Below, piece after piece: positions 33,613-44,590 of a stretch of DNA of 64,000 nt; the first letter of the stretch is position 1, and every line of letters starts with the position of its first letter. A program made the position numbers and the translations under genes. The notes beneath the pieces are model-generated. The model ran no database searches. It was not told the origin of the DNA and worked only from the letters and a program-made list of their open reading frames with translations. The stretch comes from Pegoplata infirma (lineage: Eukaryota; Arthropoda; Insecta; Diptera; Anthomyiidae). Location of the stretch: contig OY992537.1 of NCBI GenBank assembly GCA_963921195.1, positions 60,536,313 through 60,600,312 on the forward strand, read 5' to 3'.

Positions 33613-33858
33613 CAATTGAACAGTTCATGCGAATAAGGACGAATAGACCATTTGTATAATTTTACAAATGACGATAAAAACGCAAGAAACGGTTTAAAAC
33701 TTATATTTTTGTGAACTTTTTTGCATTAATGGATTAGTGCATTATGCAAAAATGTTGGAAAAAAGATTAGTTTTTAGCCGTTTCCGGCGTTTTTATCGTC
33801 ATATGTAAAATAATACAAATGGTCTATTCGTCCTTATTCGCATGAACTGTTCAATTGT
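33613..33858. repeat. Short palindromic MITE-like element, ~72-bp arms
   Basis: The arms 33613-33684 and 33788-33858 are near-perfect inverse copies (shared 'cgaataaggacgaatagacc' and 'gacgataaaaacgc'), and the central part also self-pairs around 'tttttgcattaatg'. The arms may extend a few bases outward with a small indel. Confidence 0.88.
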
Positions 33859-34027
33859 TCCATCTTTATTCACTTATAACACTAAAAAATATGTATAAAA
33901 ACTAAAGACCACATGAAAAAATCTATTTTTTATAAGGGTTTAAGTTAAAAAATGCAGAAGTAGACTTAATTTTCTAAAATTATAGATATTTCTGGTATTC
34001 CTATACCGCTTTCGAAAACTCCAGTTA

Positions 34028-35097
34028 TACGAAGGCGGATAAAAATTTCCGTGACTTTTCGAACTTTACCCGTAGTTATATGAAATGCAGCACTGCTCCC
34101 ATCAAGTGCCACTTGGTAATAGACTACTACTTTTAAATTTTGAGTATACTCTGTCATTTACTTTGCGTTAAACAGCTGTTAAAAACATGCAACCTCATGG
34201 ATTTTTTCCAAAATGGAAAAAAGGAAAGACCAAGGAAAAGCTTGATAAATACTATTGGGACTCTGCATCATCAATTTCAATGGTAAAAAAACTGGTTTAC
34301 TGCCTTTCGTTGTGAACGCACAAGTACAAATGACGCTTAACTCTCTGGACGGCCAATTGAGGTCAAAACACCCGAAAATGTCGATAAAATATCCACGATA
34401 TGGTGTTAGACGATGGAAGAGAAAAGTGCGTGAGATTTTTGATGCCATAGGCATTTCATATGGCAGTGTGGTTTTGATTTTAAATAATCAGTTTGGTTTA
34501 AGAAAGCGGTCTGCAAGATGGGTTTGCTCTCACTTGAGCATTAACGTAGTCGTGTGACAACTTCGAAGGATTGTTTGGAGTCGCTTAACCGCAATTCGAA
34601 AGAGTTTTTGGGGCGTTTTGTAACTGTGGATAAAACATGGATCCATTACAACACTCCTGAGACCAAACAGCAGTCTAAACAATGGGTTTCTCCGGGTGAA
34701 CCAGCTCCGAAGAAGACCAAGGAAAGTTTGTCGGCCAATAAGGTGATGGTAAAAGTTTTTTGTGATGCATCGAGATAATCCACATCGATTTCCTTCAAAT
34801 AGAAAAAACTAACGGCGAATAGTAGGCCCCATATCGCCAAGAAAAAAGTTCTTTTTCATCAAGATAATGCACTCGTGTGCAATCTCAATGGCAAAATTTT
34901 TCCAAACCTAAGGAAATGGCTCGGTGGAAAGAGATTTGGCTACAACGTTGAAATTATTGATCAAACGAATGCCTATTTTATGGATCTCAAAAATCATATT
35001 TTTTGGAATGGATATAAAAATTGGAGAAACGTTGGACTAAGTGTATTGAGCTAAAAGGAGATTTTGTTGAAATTTTTTTTTTTTTTTTGCATAAAAC
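34028..35097 (+). mobile_element. mariner element, right end missing
   Basis: The left terminal repeat starts TACGAAGGCGGAT and continues TTCCGTGACTTTTCG, matching the termini of the mariner at 20740-21877. Transposase remnants follow on the plus strand. The sequence stops at about 35097 (ttgcataaaacag), roughly 50 bp short of the expected right terminus, where a minus-strand LINE fragment begins. Confidence 0.82.
34198..35060 (+). pseudogene. mariner transposase, third catalytic Asp lost
   Basis: Recognisable pieces in shifting frames: DAIGISYGSVVLILNNQ (about 34440-34490), TVDKTWIHYNTPETKQQSKQW with the first catalytic aspartate (34625-34685), PKKTKESLSANKVM (34710), then HQDNAL with the second aspartate (about 34857). 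An internal deletion follows that removes the segment holding the third aspartate (SPDLAPSD in the other copy), and the frame resumes at KWLGGKRF and DQTNAYFMDL (34915-34985). A stop or frameshift separates most pieces, so it cannot be active. Confidence 0.83.
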
Positions 35098-35460
35098 AGA
35101 TTTTGACATCCTACAAATCAGAAAGATCCCGCAGCTCACTTGTTGCCAGTGAAGCAAGTCTCTGACCAGAAAGTGTCGGGTAAAGTGTTCGCTAGTTTCC
35201 AACTCCTCCTCATCCAGGCAACTCCGTCAAAAGTCTTTTTTGCCAGCATCTCTGTCTGGTAAACACTGCAATGATCTGGAAATCTTTTAGCCAGGCTCAA
35301 TCCAAGCTCTTCCGATAAGACTCTGAAGCCCACTCGTTTAGCGTCGGTTCAATTGTGTAAAAATTTATGAAGGCTTTACTACCCGGAATTCGCCTCATCC
35401 AAGACTCCCTGGATGGTATATTGTAAAGTGGCACTTAAAAAGGGTCATGGGGAGCACAGT
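35098..35460 (-). pseudogene. LINE fragment with internal deletion
   Basis: Minus strand. The frame 35136-35333 joins GFRVLSEELGLSLAKRFPD and YQTEMLA, from the start of RNase H, directly to TFDGVAWMRRSWKLANT, from the C-terminal Cys/His region of the same family (compare 25155-25703). The middle of RNase H is deleted. It continues to about 35460 with sequence also seen at 57000-57130. Confidence 0.7.
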
Positions 35461-35559
35461 CCCTATTTTTTGATATTGCTATCTTATTCAAAATCGACCT
35501 ATGTCCACAATCGCTGATATTGCAGTACAGTGTCTATTTAGTCGAATTGCCGATATTTT

Positions 35560-35780
35560 TTTATACAACGAATGAATAAGCCATTCGATTTTTCAAATTG
35601 AATAAAAAGAAAATCGATTGCATTCGCAATGGAATGCATTAGATTTTTGAAAGTCGAATGAAAAACAAATCGAATGCATTTAATATTTGTTAATCGAATA
35701 AGTCTAAACTGAATTCATTCAATTCGGTAAAATGTGATTTTCATTCAGAATGTAAAATCGAATTAAGGAATTAAATCTTT
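35560..35780. repeat. CGAATG/CATTCG-motif-rich segment
   Basis: Reiterated 'aatcgaatgcatt', 'cattcga' and related motifs in both orientations, like the subterminal regions of the hAT-like elements here, but no terminus or duplication is visible. Confidence 0.4.
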
Positions 35781-35814
35781 CGAAGCTGTTTAGGGTTAAG
35801 AGGAACAATAATAA

Positions 35815-36618
35815 ACAAGTAGAAAAGTTAAATTCGACTTGGCCGAATCTATGAATACCCTCCACAATGTGATAGTAAATTTTCTAACGTGAAAAAAAAT
35901 AAAAAAACTTTTTTTTAGTAATTTTTGAAAAAAATAAATAAATTACTAATTTTTTTTTTGAGTGTAAAATTTTTTTTGAGTGTAAAGTTTTTTTTGAGTG
36001 TATTTTTTTTTGTTTTAGTGTAAAAATATTTTTGAGTGACGAAAACACCTTGCAAAATATTTTTGTTACTTACCAATGTTTTTAAAACATGTTTAATGGG
36101 TTTTCAACACTTGATTTTAAGGTGAAACTAATCTGAAATTCACGGTTTTGCAAATAACTTTTTAACGACTAGTTCGATTTTGCTGAAATTTAAAATGAAC
36201 CGGACCAGAGGAACGTCAAATATATATGTCACACTTCCGCACCCTCAGAATTGTTGTTCGAAAGTTATCGTGTGTTTTAACTCGTAAATTCCAGAAAAAC
36301 TCTTGCCGAAATTCAATCTTTTGCTTATAACTTTTGAACCACTGGACCGATTTTGCTGGATTGCAATATCAACCTGACCAGGTAAATGCCCAACATATAT
36401 GCCAAACTTCAGGAGCCTCCGTAGAGTCTTTCAAAAGTTAGCGTGTTTTCAGCAGACAGATGGACAGACGGACGGACGGACATCGCTAGATCGTCTTAAA
36501 ATCGATCGAGGATCATGAATATATACACTTTATGGGATCATAGACCAATATTTCGAGGTGTTACAAACGGAATGAGAAACTTATATTTACCCTCTATCAC
36601 TAGAGTGGAGGGTATAAA
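35815..36618 (+). repeat. GTCC-tract fly repeat, copy 2, full length
   Basis: Starts acaagtagaaaagttaaatt and ends with a hairpin-forming segment (ataccctctatcactagag ... gagggtata, 36580-36618). In between are several 'gagtgtaaa' runs, three 'cttttgaaccactgg..cga' blocks and a GACG/GACAGACG tract (36452-36482). Copy 3 begins at once, head to tail. Superfamily unassigned; no coding frame. Confidence 0.85.
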
Positions 36619-37769
36619 AACAAGTAGAAAAGTTAAATTCGACTTTGCCGAATTTATGAATACCCATTTTTTAAAGGATAGTAAATTTTTTAGCGTGGAA
36701 AAATTAACAATTTTGATTAGAAATATTTTATTTTGAGTAAAAAACACTTTTTTTTCATTAAAAAAAAAAATAAAATTCTTTTTTTTTTGAGTGTAAAATT
36801 TTTTCGAGAGTAATGTTTTTTACTGTAAAAATATTGCTGAATGAATGCACGTACGTATGTACACAAAACATTGTAATTTTTGTGCAAAAAACAACTAATT
36901 TTTTTTTTTGAGTGTAAAATTTTTTTGAGTGGAAATTTTTTTTTGAGTGTAATTTTTTAGTTACCAATGCTTTTAAAACTAAACAAGTTTAAAAAGCATT
37001 GCTTTAAAATTAACAAGTTTGAAAAGTATTGTTAAGTTACCACCAATGCTAGTTCGAGACTTTGGAGGAAATTACGAGGATAGACCTGAAGAGCTTGAAA
37101 CAATTCGCAGTGAAGGTCAATGTATTTAGTTTACATCGATAAGCGGAAAAAGTTTTGTGGTATCGCTATGGACCAATTGGTCTATGCGGAGTGCCCATCT
37201 GGCACCGCCACCCTAACCTAACCTAACCTACCACCAATGCTTTTAAAACTCGTTAAACACGTGGCATTTAAGAAGAAACTAATCTGAAATTCAGAGTTTT
37301 GCTTAAAACTTTTGAACCATTATACCTTTTCAGCTGAAATTTAATACCAAATAGACCTGGGAACAGGCAAATATACATGTCAAGCTTCAGCAGTCTTATA
37401 ATTGGCTGTCGAAAGTTATCGTGTTTTTATCTCGTAAATTCGCGAAACACCCTTGCCGAAATTTACTCTTTTGCTCATAACTTTTGAACCAATGGACCGA
37501 TTTGGCTGGATTGCAATACCAACCTGACCAGGTAAACGGCCAACATATATGCCGAACTCAGGAGCCTCTGTAAAGTCTTTCAAAAGTTATCGTGTTTTCT
37601 ACGGACAGACAGACAGACGGACGGACGGACATCGCTAGATCGACTTAAAATCGATCGAAGGTCATGAATATATATACTTTATGGGGTCCTAGACCAATAT
37701 TTCGATGTGTTAAAAACGGAATGACAAACTTATATATACCCTCTATCACTAGAGTGGAGGGTATAAAAA
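36619..37769 (+). repeat. GTCC-tract fly repeat, copy 3, with LINE inserted
   Basis: Same structure as copy 2 and directly joined to it. Interrupted at 37051-37228 by a truncated LINE with a 13-bp target duplication. The GACAGACGGACGG tract is at 37603-37631 and the terminal hairpin at 37736-37766. Confidence 0.85.
37051..37228 (+). mobile_element. 5'-truncated LINE 3' end with 13-bp duplication
   Basis: The insert is flanked by TACCACCAATGCT at 37038-37050 and 37229-37241, the mark of target-primed reverse transcription. Its 3' end ('ggtatcgctatggaccaattggtc', 'ccgccaccctaacctaacc') matches the LINE end at 27.6-27.71 kb and finishes in CCTAA repeats. The uninterrupted site is visible in copy 4 (about 40482-40498, minus). 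Confidence 0.9.
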
Positions 37770-37832
37770 CACGTCACACACGGTTATACATTTAATATTG
37801 CACAAATGTAAAACCGTGTGTGATGTGTTTTT
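37766..37832. repeat. Pre-miRNA-sized hairpin
   Basis: Two ~28-nt arms (aaaacacgtcacacacggtt... and its complement with two mismatches) surround a loop of about 11 nt containing 'aatattgcaca'. It abuts the end of fly repeat copy 3. Size and pairing suit a miRNA precursor or a very short MITE; the sequence alone does not show expression. Confidence 0.75.
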
Positions 37833-37839
37833 TATTATT

Positions 37840-39244
37840 AACCCTGAAAATGCTATTCAATGATGGCGAAATATTAGAACTTTTTAAAAATAAAAAACCT
37901 GACCTCGACCTTAACTAATTTGTAACAATAAAAGTACAACTAAAGGAGGAAAAACACACATATTGAATATTCTTTGAAACATTATTCTGAATCTCAAAAG
38001 TTTCTATAGGGAAAATATTTTCAGAATCTTAAAAAAAATCCATATAATTTTTGCACATTGTGTAAAATGAACCACAACAACAACAATAACGAATAAAAAC
38101 AAAAAGTATCTATAGAAATAAACTCAAAACATGATTGTTGGCTTTTACAATTGGCGACTGTTAGTTGCACTAATGCCACTACTGTTGCTGCTGCTGCTGC
38201 TCTTGTTGTTGGCTCTGTATTTCTAAGTTTGTGTGTGTGTGTTGCTGATGTTGTTGGTTGCCTGCTGCTGCCTTTTTAGCGAATATTTTTTTTTACATTT
38301 TGCTTTGCGATTTTTTATTGTTGTTGTCTTCTTTCTTTGTTTAACATGTTTTATGTAAGCAACAACAACAGCAACAATATCAATGACTGCAATATCTAAA
38401 CCTTACAATGTTTTGCTTAGGTTTTTTAACAATGCTGCCAGATGATTTTAATTAAAAGGAATTATAATCATTTATTTTTACGTTGAAAACAAATATACCA
38501 AATTACTTAAAAAATTAAATGTTAATGAAATTCGTTATTTTTTTTAATGTTATTTTTGAAACAACCCACAAGAGTGGTTATTATTGCAATTTATTCGTTA
38601 AATAAATGTTGTTTTCTTTAAAAAACAAATATACGGAAAACTTTAAAAAGACACTACAAACAATTGACGATATAATTTTTTAAATGTAGGCAACATTTCG
38701 TTGCTTACAACTTCAGCGATAAAATGATATGTTTGTCGTTTACAAACTTTCTTTTAAGACAAGATGTTCAACAATGGCAAAATGTTGTCGTCGGGTTAGA
38801 TTGGCTGTCGTCAACATGACTGATTTTCTACTAAATGGAATTTTATCTGGCAGCCCTGTTTCTGGCATTTTTTTTGCATTTTTTTTTTGCATTTTTTCAA
38901 TATTTTTCCTCATTTTAGTTTTCGAGTGTATTTGTGTGTTGATGTACAAATGCATAAAAGAAACCTTCAAGCTATTTTTACTGTTTTTTTATCTAAAAGA
39001 TACACATTACACATTCTCTTCTAATACTCTATTCAATTCAAACTCAACACAACTCTAATTTAGACGACTGTTAGTTTGTTAACAAATCTGCATATTTAGC
39101 GATTTTAAGCGTTAGATTTGGCGTTTCTGCAGCATATTTTTTACAGAAAAACACTCAGGATCTGAGAAAATTTTGTAAAGGAAAAAGTCTCAGATTCTGC
39201 GACATTTTCCCATAGAAAAAATTTCAGACTCTTAGACGTTTAAC
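37840..39244. other. No gene recognised; satellite relics and CAA/CTG microsatellites
   Basis: Contains relic 35-bp satellite units at about 37975-38035 and 39140-39240, and CAA/CTG/GTT-rich stretches at 38080-38370, which are common in fly non-coding DNA. The frame 38729-39058 has Phe-rich runs encoded by poly-T and no recognisable motif. Confidence 0.5.
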
Positions 39245-39728
39245 CTTTAAACTGTAAAATTACAAGAAACGTTTGTAAATTTTTTTTCTACCTCCTATTT
39301 GGCAAGAATTCCTTGTTATTTATATTTAACAAGCTTTTTAACAATAATTTTGTAATTTTTACAAGCTTTTTACCAATAAAATTGTAAATTTACATTATGG
39401 TTGACGCGATAAAACTTACAAGGAGGTTTCGTAACTTTACTAGATTTTTTCTACCTCCTATTTAACGAGAATTCCTAGTAAAAATTACGAGCTTTTTTGT
39501 AATATTACAAAATTTTTACCAATAAAATTGTAAGTTTTTAGTTTTTTTGGCGAAATAATACTTCCAAAAATTTGAAAATTTTTAAAATTACAAGAAAAAT
39601 TGTAAAATTACAAAACAAATATGTAAATTTTGATCGAAAATTATTCATTTAAAAACAAGGAAAACTGTTGGTAAAATGGGATTACGAGACTTTTTATAGT
39701 AATTTGACAAGTTTTTTTTTTTTGAGTG
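39245..39728. mobile_element. MITE family A, truncated copy
   Basis: The right terminus is TTTTTTTGAGTG followed by TA at 39729-39730. The interior repeats 'tacctcctatttaacgagaa' and 'accaataaaattgtaaattt', shared with the copies at 0.75-2.0 and 49.7-52.1 kb. The left terminus is absent. Confidence 0.7.
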
Positions 39729-39935
39729 TACATGCGCGGGTAAAGAAAAGAAAAGAAGGAAATTTTGTAAAAAAATTTTCAAAAGGAAAAAATTTTGAAG
39801 TCCGAAAATTTTTCATTGAAAAAAATCTGAAAAAATTTCTCAAGGAAAAATCTAAAAATTTTTAAAGGGAAAATCTGAAAATGTTTAAAGGAAAACTGTG
39901 AATAAAAATAATATTCCCGTGTGCCTCAGGTTTTT

Positions 39936-40969
39936 TATACCCTCCACTCTAGTGATAGAGGGTATATATAAGTTTGTCATTCCGTTTGTAACACCTCGAA
40001 ATATTGGTCTAAGACCCCATAAAGTATATATATTTATGATCCTCGATCGATTTTAAGTCGATCTAGCGATGTCCGTCCGTCCGTCCGTCCGTCCGTCCGT
40101 CTGTCTGTCTGTCCGTAGAAAACACGCTAACTTTTGAAAGACTTTACAGAGGCTACTGAAGTTTGGCATATATGTTTGTCATTTACCTGGTCAGGTTGGT
40201 ATTGCAATCCAGCCAAATCGGTCCAGTGGTTCAAAAGTTATGAGCAAAAGAGTAAATTTCGGCAAGGGTGTTTTGCGAATTTACGAGATAAAAAACACGA
40301 TAACTTTCGAAAGACAATAATGAGACTACTGAAGCTTGGCATGTATCTTTGCCGTTCCCCGGGTCTATTTGGATTTAAATTTCAGCTCAATCGGTCCAGT
40401 GGTTCAAAAGTTATAAGCAAAACCCTGAATTTCAAATTAGTTTCATCTAAAATGCCACGTGTTTTAACAAGTTTTAAAAGCATTGGTGGTAACTAAACAA
40501 TGCTTTTCAAACTTGTTTAAATTTTAAGCAATGCTTTTTAAACTCTTTAGTTTTAAAAGCATTGGTAACTTAAAAACCACACTCGAAAAAAATTTTACAC
40601 TAAAAAAAAATTTTACACTCAAAAAAAAATTTTACACTCAAAAAAAAATGTACACAAAAAAAATTTAGTTTTTTTTTTACACAAATTACAATATTTTGTG
40701 TACATACGTACGTGCATTCACTCAGAAATATTTTTACAGTAAAAAAAACATTACACTCGAAAAAAATTTTACACTCAAAAAAAAAATAGTAATTTTTTTT
40801 TTTTTTTTTTTTAAATGACAAAAAAATAGTTTTTTACTCAAAATAAAATATTTCTAATCAAAATTGTTAATTTTTTCACGTAAAAAAATGTACTACCCTT
40901 TAAAAAAATGCATTGTGGAGGGTATTCATAGATTCGGCAAAGTCGAATTTAACTTTTCTACTTGTTTTA
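39936..40969 (-). repeat. GTCC-tract fly repeat, copy 4, full length
   Basis: Minus-strand copy with the terminal hairpin at 39937-39968, the GTCC tract at 40070-40112, the 'cggtccagtggttcaaaagtt' blocks and the 'gacttt..cgaatctatgaatac' start at 40915-40965. It carries the empty LINE site. The frame 40134-40496 is a repeat-derived frame, not a gene. Confidence 0.88.
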
Positions 40970-40970
40970 A

Positions 40971-41680
40971 ATCAATTCGCGTTTTTCGCGAAAAATGCAA
41001 ACAAAATATAATGTTAAATTGTGTTTCACAAAAGAAGTGTGAAATAAGTCGAAAAAAAGTAGAAAATTTACTTCTGAGAAAAATAGTGTTAACAGATGTG
41101 TTCAGTAAAATTTATTGGCGTTTCTTTTTTTGGAATATGTTAACGCTCTATCTGCAATTTTTAAGGGTTACTTTTAGTACATACTTCAAATTTCTCCTAG
41201 AAAACCATTAAATCGTGCGTTTAAAGGGTTAAAATGTTTCACAATAATGTTGTGCATCAAATTTCACTAGGGGCCAAAATTTCGTAAGATGTTAGCAAAA
41301 TGCTTAAAAATATAAAATTGTAAAGTATCATATTTTATTAAATTGTGTTACACCAAAGAAACAATTTACAATTTAAATTTTTTGAGCATTTTACTAACAT
41401 CGCACAAATTAATGGCCTTTGTATTACATTTTAACCCTTTAAATGCACGAGTTAATGATTTTCTAGGAGAGCATTAGAAATGAGGACAAAAATGACCAAT
41501 AAATTGGGAGATAGAGGGTTAATATATTCTACGAAAAGAACCGTCTTTAAATTTCACTAAAGACATGTTTAAACAATATTTAGCTCACAAGTAGATTTAA
41601 TAAAATTTTCGACTTATTTCACACTACTTTAGAAAAACACAACTTTTTTATTGGCGTTTTTCGCGAAAACGCGAATTGAT
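40971..41680. repeat. Fold-back element, ~340-bp arms
   Basis: Both ends read ATCAATTCGCGTTTT inward. The arms also share 'gtgtgaaataagtcgaaaa', 'taaagggttaaaatgt' and 'gatgttag.aaaatgct', with the centre near 41325. Arms differ by substitutions and small indels. The frame 40864-41211 lies partly in the fly repeat and partly in the left arm. No clear target duplication. Confidence 0.88.
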
Positions 41681-41744
41681 GTAGAAAAATTGGGAGACAC
41701 GTGTATTTTATTTTCAGCCCTACTTTCAGAATGTCGGATTAGAT

Positions 41745-44590
41745 TATAATCTAAATCTCAGAAACTGAGACTTTTTCTATAGGAAAAATGTCTCAGAATC
41801 TGAAACTTTTCCAATGTATCAGAATCTGAAACTTTTTCTATAGGAAAAAATTTTCAGAATTTGAGACTTTTTCTTGAGGAAAAATTTCTCAGAATCTGAA
41901 ACATTTTCTATAGGAAAAATGTCTCAGAATCTGAGACTTTTTGTATAAGAAAAATGTTTTAGAATCTGAGACGTTTTCTATAGGAAATTTTTTTTTAGAA
42001 TCTGAGACTTTTTCTATAGGAAAAATATCTCATAATTTGAGACTTTTTCGATAGGAAAAATGTCTCAAAATCTAAGACTTTTTCTAAAGGAAAAATATCT
42101 CAGAATCTGAGGCTTTTTCTATAGGAAAAATGAAATATTTCGTATAGAAAAAATGTTTCAGAATCTGAAACTTTTTCTATAAGAAAAATGTCTTAGAACC
42201 TAAGACTCTTTCTATAAGAATCTGAGATTTTTTCTATAGGAAAAATTTCATTAGACTTTTTCTATAGGAAAAATTTCTCAGAATCTGAGACTTTTTCCAC
42301 AGGAAAACTTTCTCAGAATCTGAGACTTTTTCTATAGGAAAAATGTCTCAGAATCTGAGACTTTTTCTATAGGTAATATGTCTCAGAATCTGAGACTTTT
42401 TCTATATTAAAAATGTCTCAGAATCTGAGACTTTTTCTATAGGAAAAACTTTTTCTATTGGAAAAATGTCTCAGAATCTGCGACTTTTTCTATAGGAAAA
42501 ATGTTTCAGAATCTGAGACTTTTTCTATAGAAAAACTGTCTCAGAATCTGAGACTTTTTCTATAGAAAAACTGTCTCAGAATCTGAGACTTTTTCTATAG
42601 AAAAACTGTCTCAGAATCTGAGACTTTTTCTATAGAAAAACTGTCTCAGAATCTGAGACTTTTTCTATAGAAAAACTGTCTCAGAATCTGAGACTTTTTC
42701 TATAGAAAAACTGTCTCAGAATCTGAGACTTTTTCTATAGAAAAACTGTCTCAGAATCTGAGACTTTTTCTATAGAAAAACTGTCTCAGAATCTGAGACT
42801 TTTTCTATAGAAAAACTGTCTCAGAATCTGAGACTTTTTCTATAGAAAAACTGTCTCAGAATCTGAGACTTTTTCTATAGAAAAACTGTCTCAGAATCTG
42901 AGACTTTTTCTATAGAAAAACTGTCTCAGAATCTGAGACTTTTTCTATAGAAAAACTGTCTCAGAATCTGAGACTTTTTCTATAGAAAAACTGTCTCAGA
43001 ATCTGAGACTTTTTCTATAGAAAAACTGTCTCAGAATCTGAGACTTTTTCTATAGAAAAGCTGTCTCAGAATCTGAGACTTTTTCTATAGAAAAACTGTC
43101 TCAGAATCTGAGACTTTTTCTATAGAAAAACTGTCTCAGAATCTGAGACTTTTTCTATAGAAAAACTGTCTCAGAATCTGAGACTTTTTCTATAGAAAAA
43201 CTGTCTCAGAATCTGAGACTTTTTCTATAGAAAAACTGTCTCAGAATCTGATACTTTTTCTATAGAAAAACTGTCTCAGAATCTGAGACTTTTTCTATAG
43301 AAAAACTGTCTCAGAATCTGAGACTTTTTCTATAGAAAAACTGTCTCAGAATCTGAGACTTTTTCTATAGAAAAACTGTCTCAGAATCTGAGACTTTTTC
43401 TATACAAAAACTGTCTCAGAATCTGAGACTTTTTCTATAGAAAAACTGTCTCAGAATCTGAGACTTTTTCTATAGAAAAACTGTCTCAGAATCTGAGACT
43501 TTTTCTATAGAAAAACTGTCTCAGAATCTGAGACTTTTTCTATAGAAAAACTGTCTCAGAATCTGAGACTTTTTCTATAGAAAAACTGTCTCAGAATCTG
43601 AGACTTTTTCTATAGAAAAACTGTCTCAGAATCTGAGACTTTTTCTATAGAAAAACTGTCTCAGAATCTGAGACTTTTTCTATAGAAAAACTGTCTCAGA
43701 ATCTGAGACTTTTTCTATAGAAAAACTGTCTCAGAATCTGAGACTTTTTCTATAGAAAAACTGTCTCAGAATCTGAGACTTTTTCTATAGAAAAACTGTC
43801 TCAGAATCTGAGACTTTTTCTATAGAAAAACTGTCTCAGAATCTGAGACTTTTTCTATAGAAAAACTGTCTCAGAATCTGAGACTTTTTCTATAGAAAAA
43901 CTGTCTCAGAATCTGAGACTTTTTCTATAGAAAAACTGTCTCAGAATCTGAGACTTTTTCTATAGAAAAACTGTCTCAGAATCTGAGACTTTTTCTATAG
44001 AAAAACTGTCTCAGAATCTGAGACTTTTTCTATAGAAAAACTGTCTCAGAATCTGAGACTTTTTCTATAGAAAAACTGTCTCAGAATCTGAGACTTTTTC
44101 TATAGAAAAACTGTCTCAGAATCTGAGACTTTTTCTATAGAAAAACTGTCTCAGAATCTGAGACTTTTTCTATAGAAAAACTGTCTCAGAATCTGAGACT
44201 TTTTCTATAGAAAAACTGTCTCAGAATCTGAGACTTTTTCTATAGAAAAACTGTCTCAGAATCTGAGACTTTTTCTATAGAAAAACTGTCTCAGAATCTG
44301 AGACTTTTTCTATAGAAAAACTGTCTCAGAATCTGAGACTTTTTCTATAGAAAAACTGTCTCAGAATCTGAGACTTTTTCTATAGAAAAACTGTCTCAGA
44401 ATCTGAGACTTTTTCTATAGAAAAACTGTCTCAGAATCTGAGACTTTTTCTATAGAAAAACTCTCTCAGAATCTGAGACTTTTTCTATAGAAAAACTGTC
44501 TCAGAATCTGAGACTTTTTCTATAGGAAAAATGTCTCAGAATCTTAAACTTTTTCTATAGGAAAAATGTCTCAGAATCTGAGATATTTTT
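41745..44590 (+). repeat. 35-bp dyad satellite, second major array, ~80 units
   Basis: Same orientation and period as the array at 14.1-17.9 kb. The dominant monomer differs at fixed positions: TTTTTCTATAGAAAAAC before TGTCTCAG, against ...ATAAGAAAAAT before GTCTCAG. Units from about 42510 to 44520 (~57) are almost identical, with isolated variants near 43065, 43250, 43405 and 44462. The flanks are diverged. Confidence 0.97.

Noticed and set aside
38729..39058. 109-residue frame with a hydrophobic stretch
   Set aside because: The hydrophobic part is encoded by T runs; no family motif, and an overlapping frame on the other strand is equally open.
40134..40496. 120-residue open frame as a host gene
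   Set aside because: It lies inside fly repeat copy 4, and the same sequence with stops is present in the other copies.
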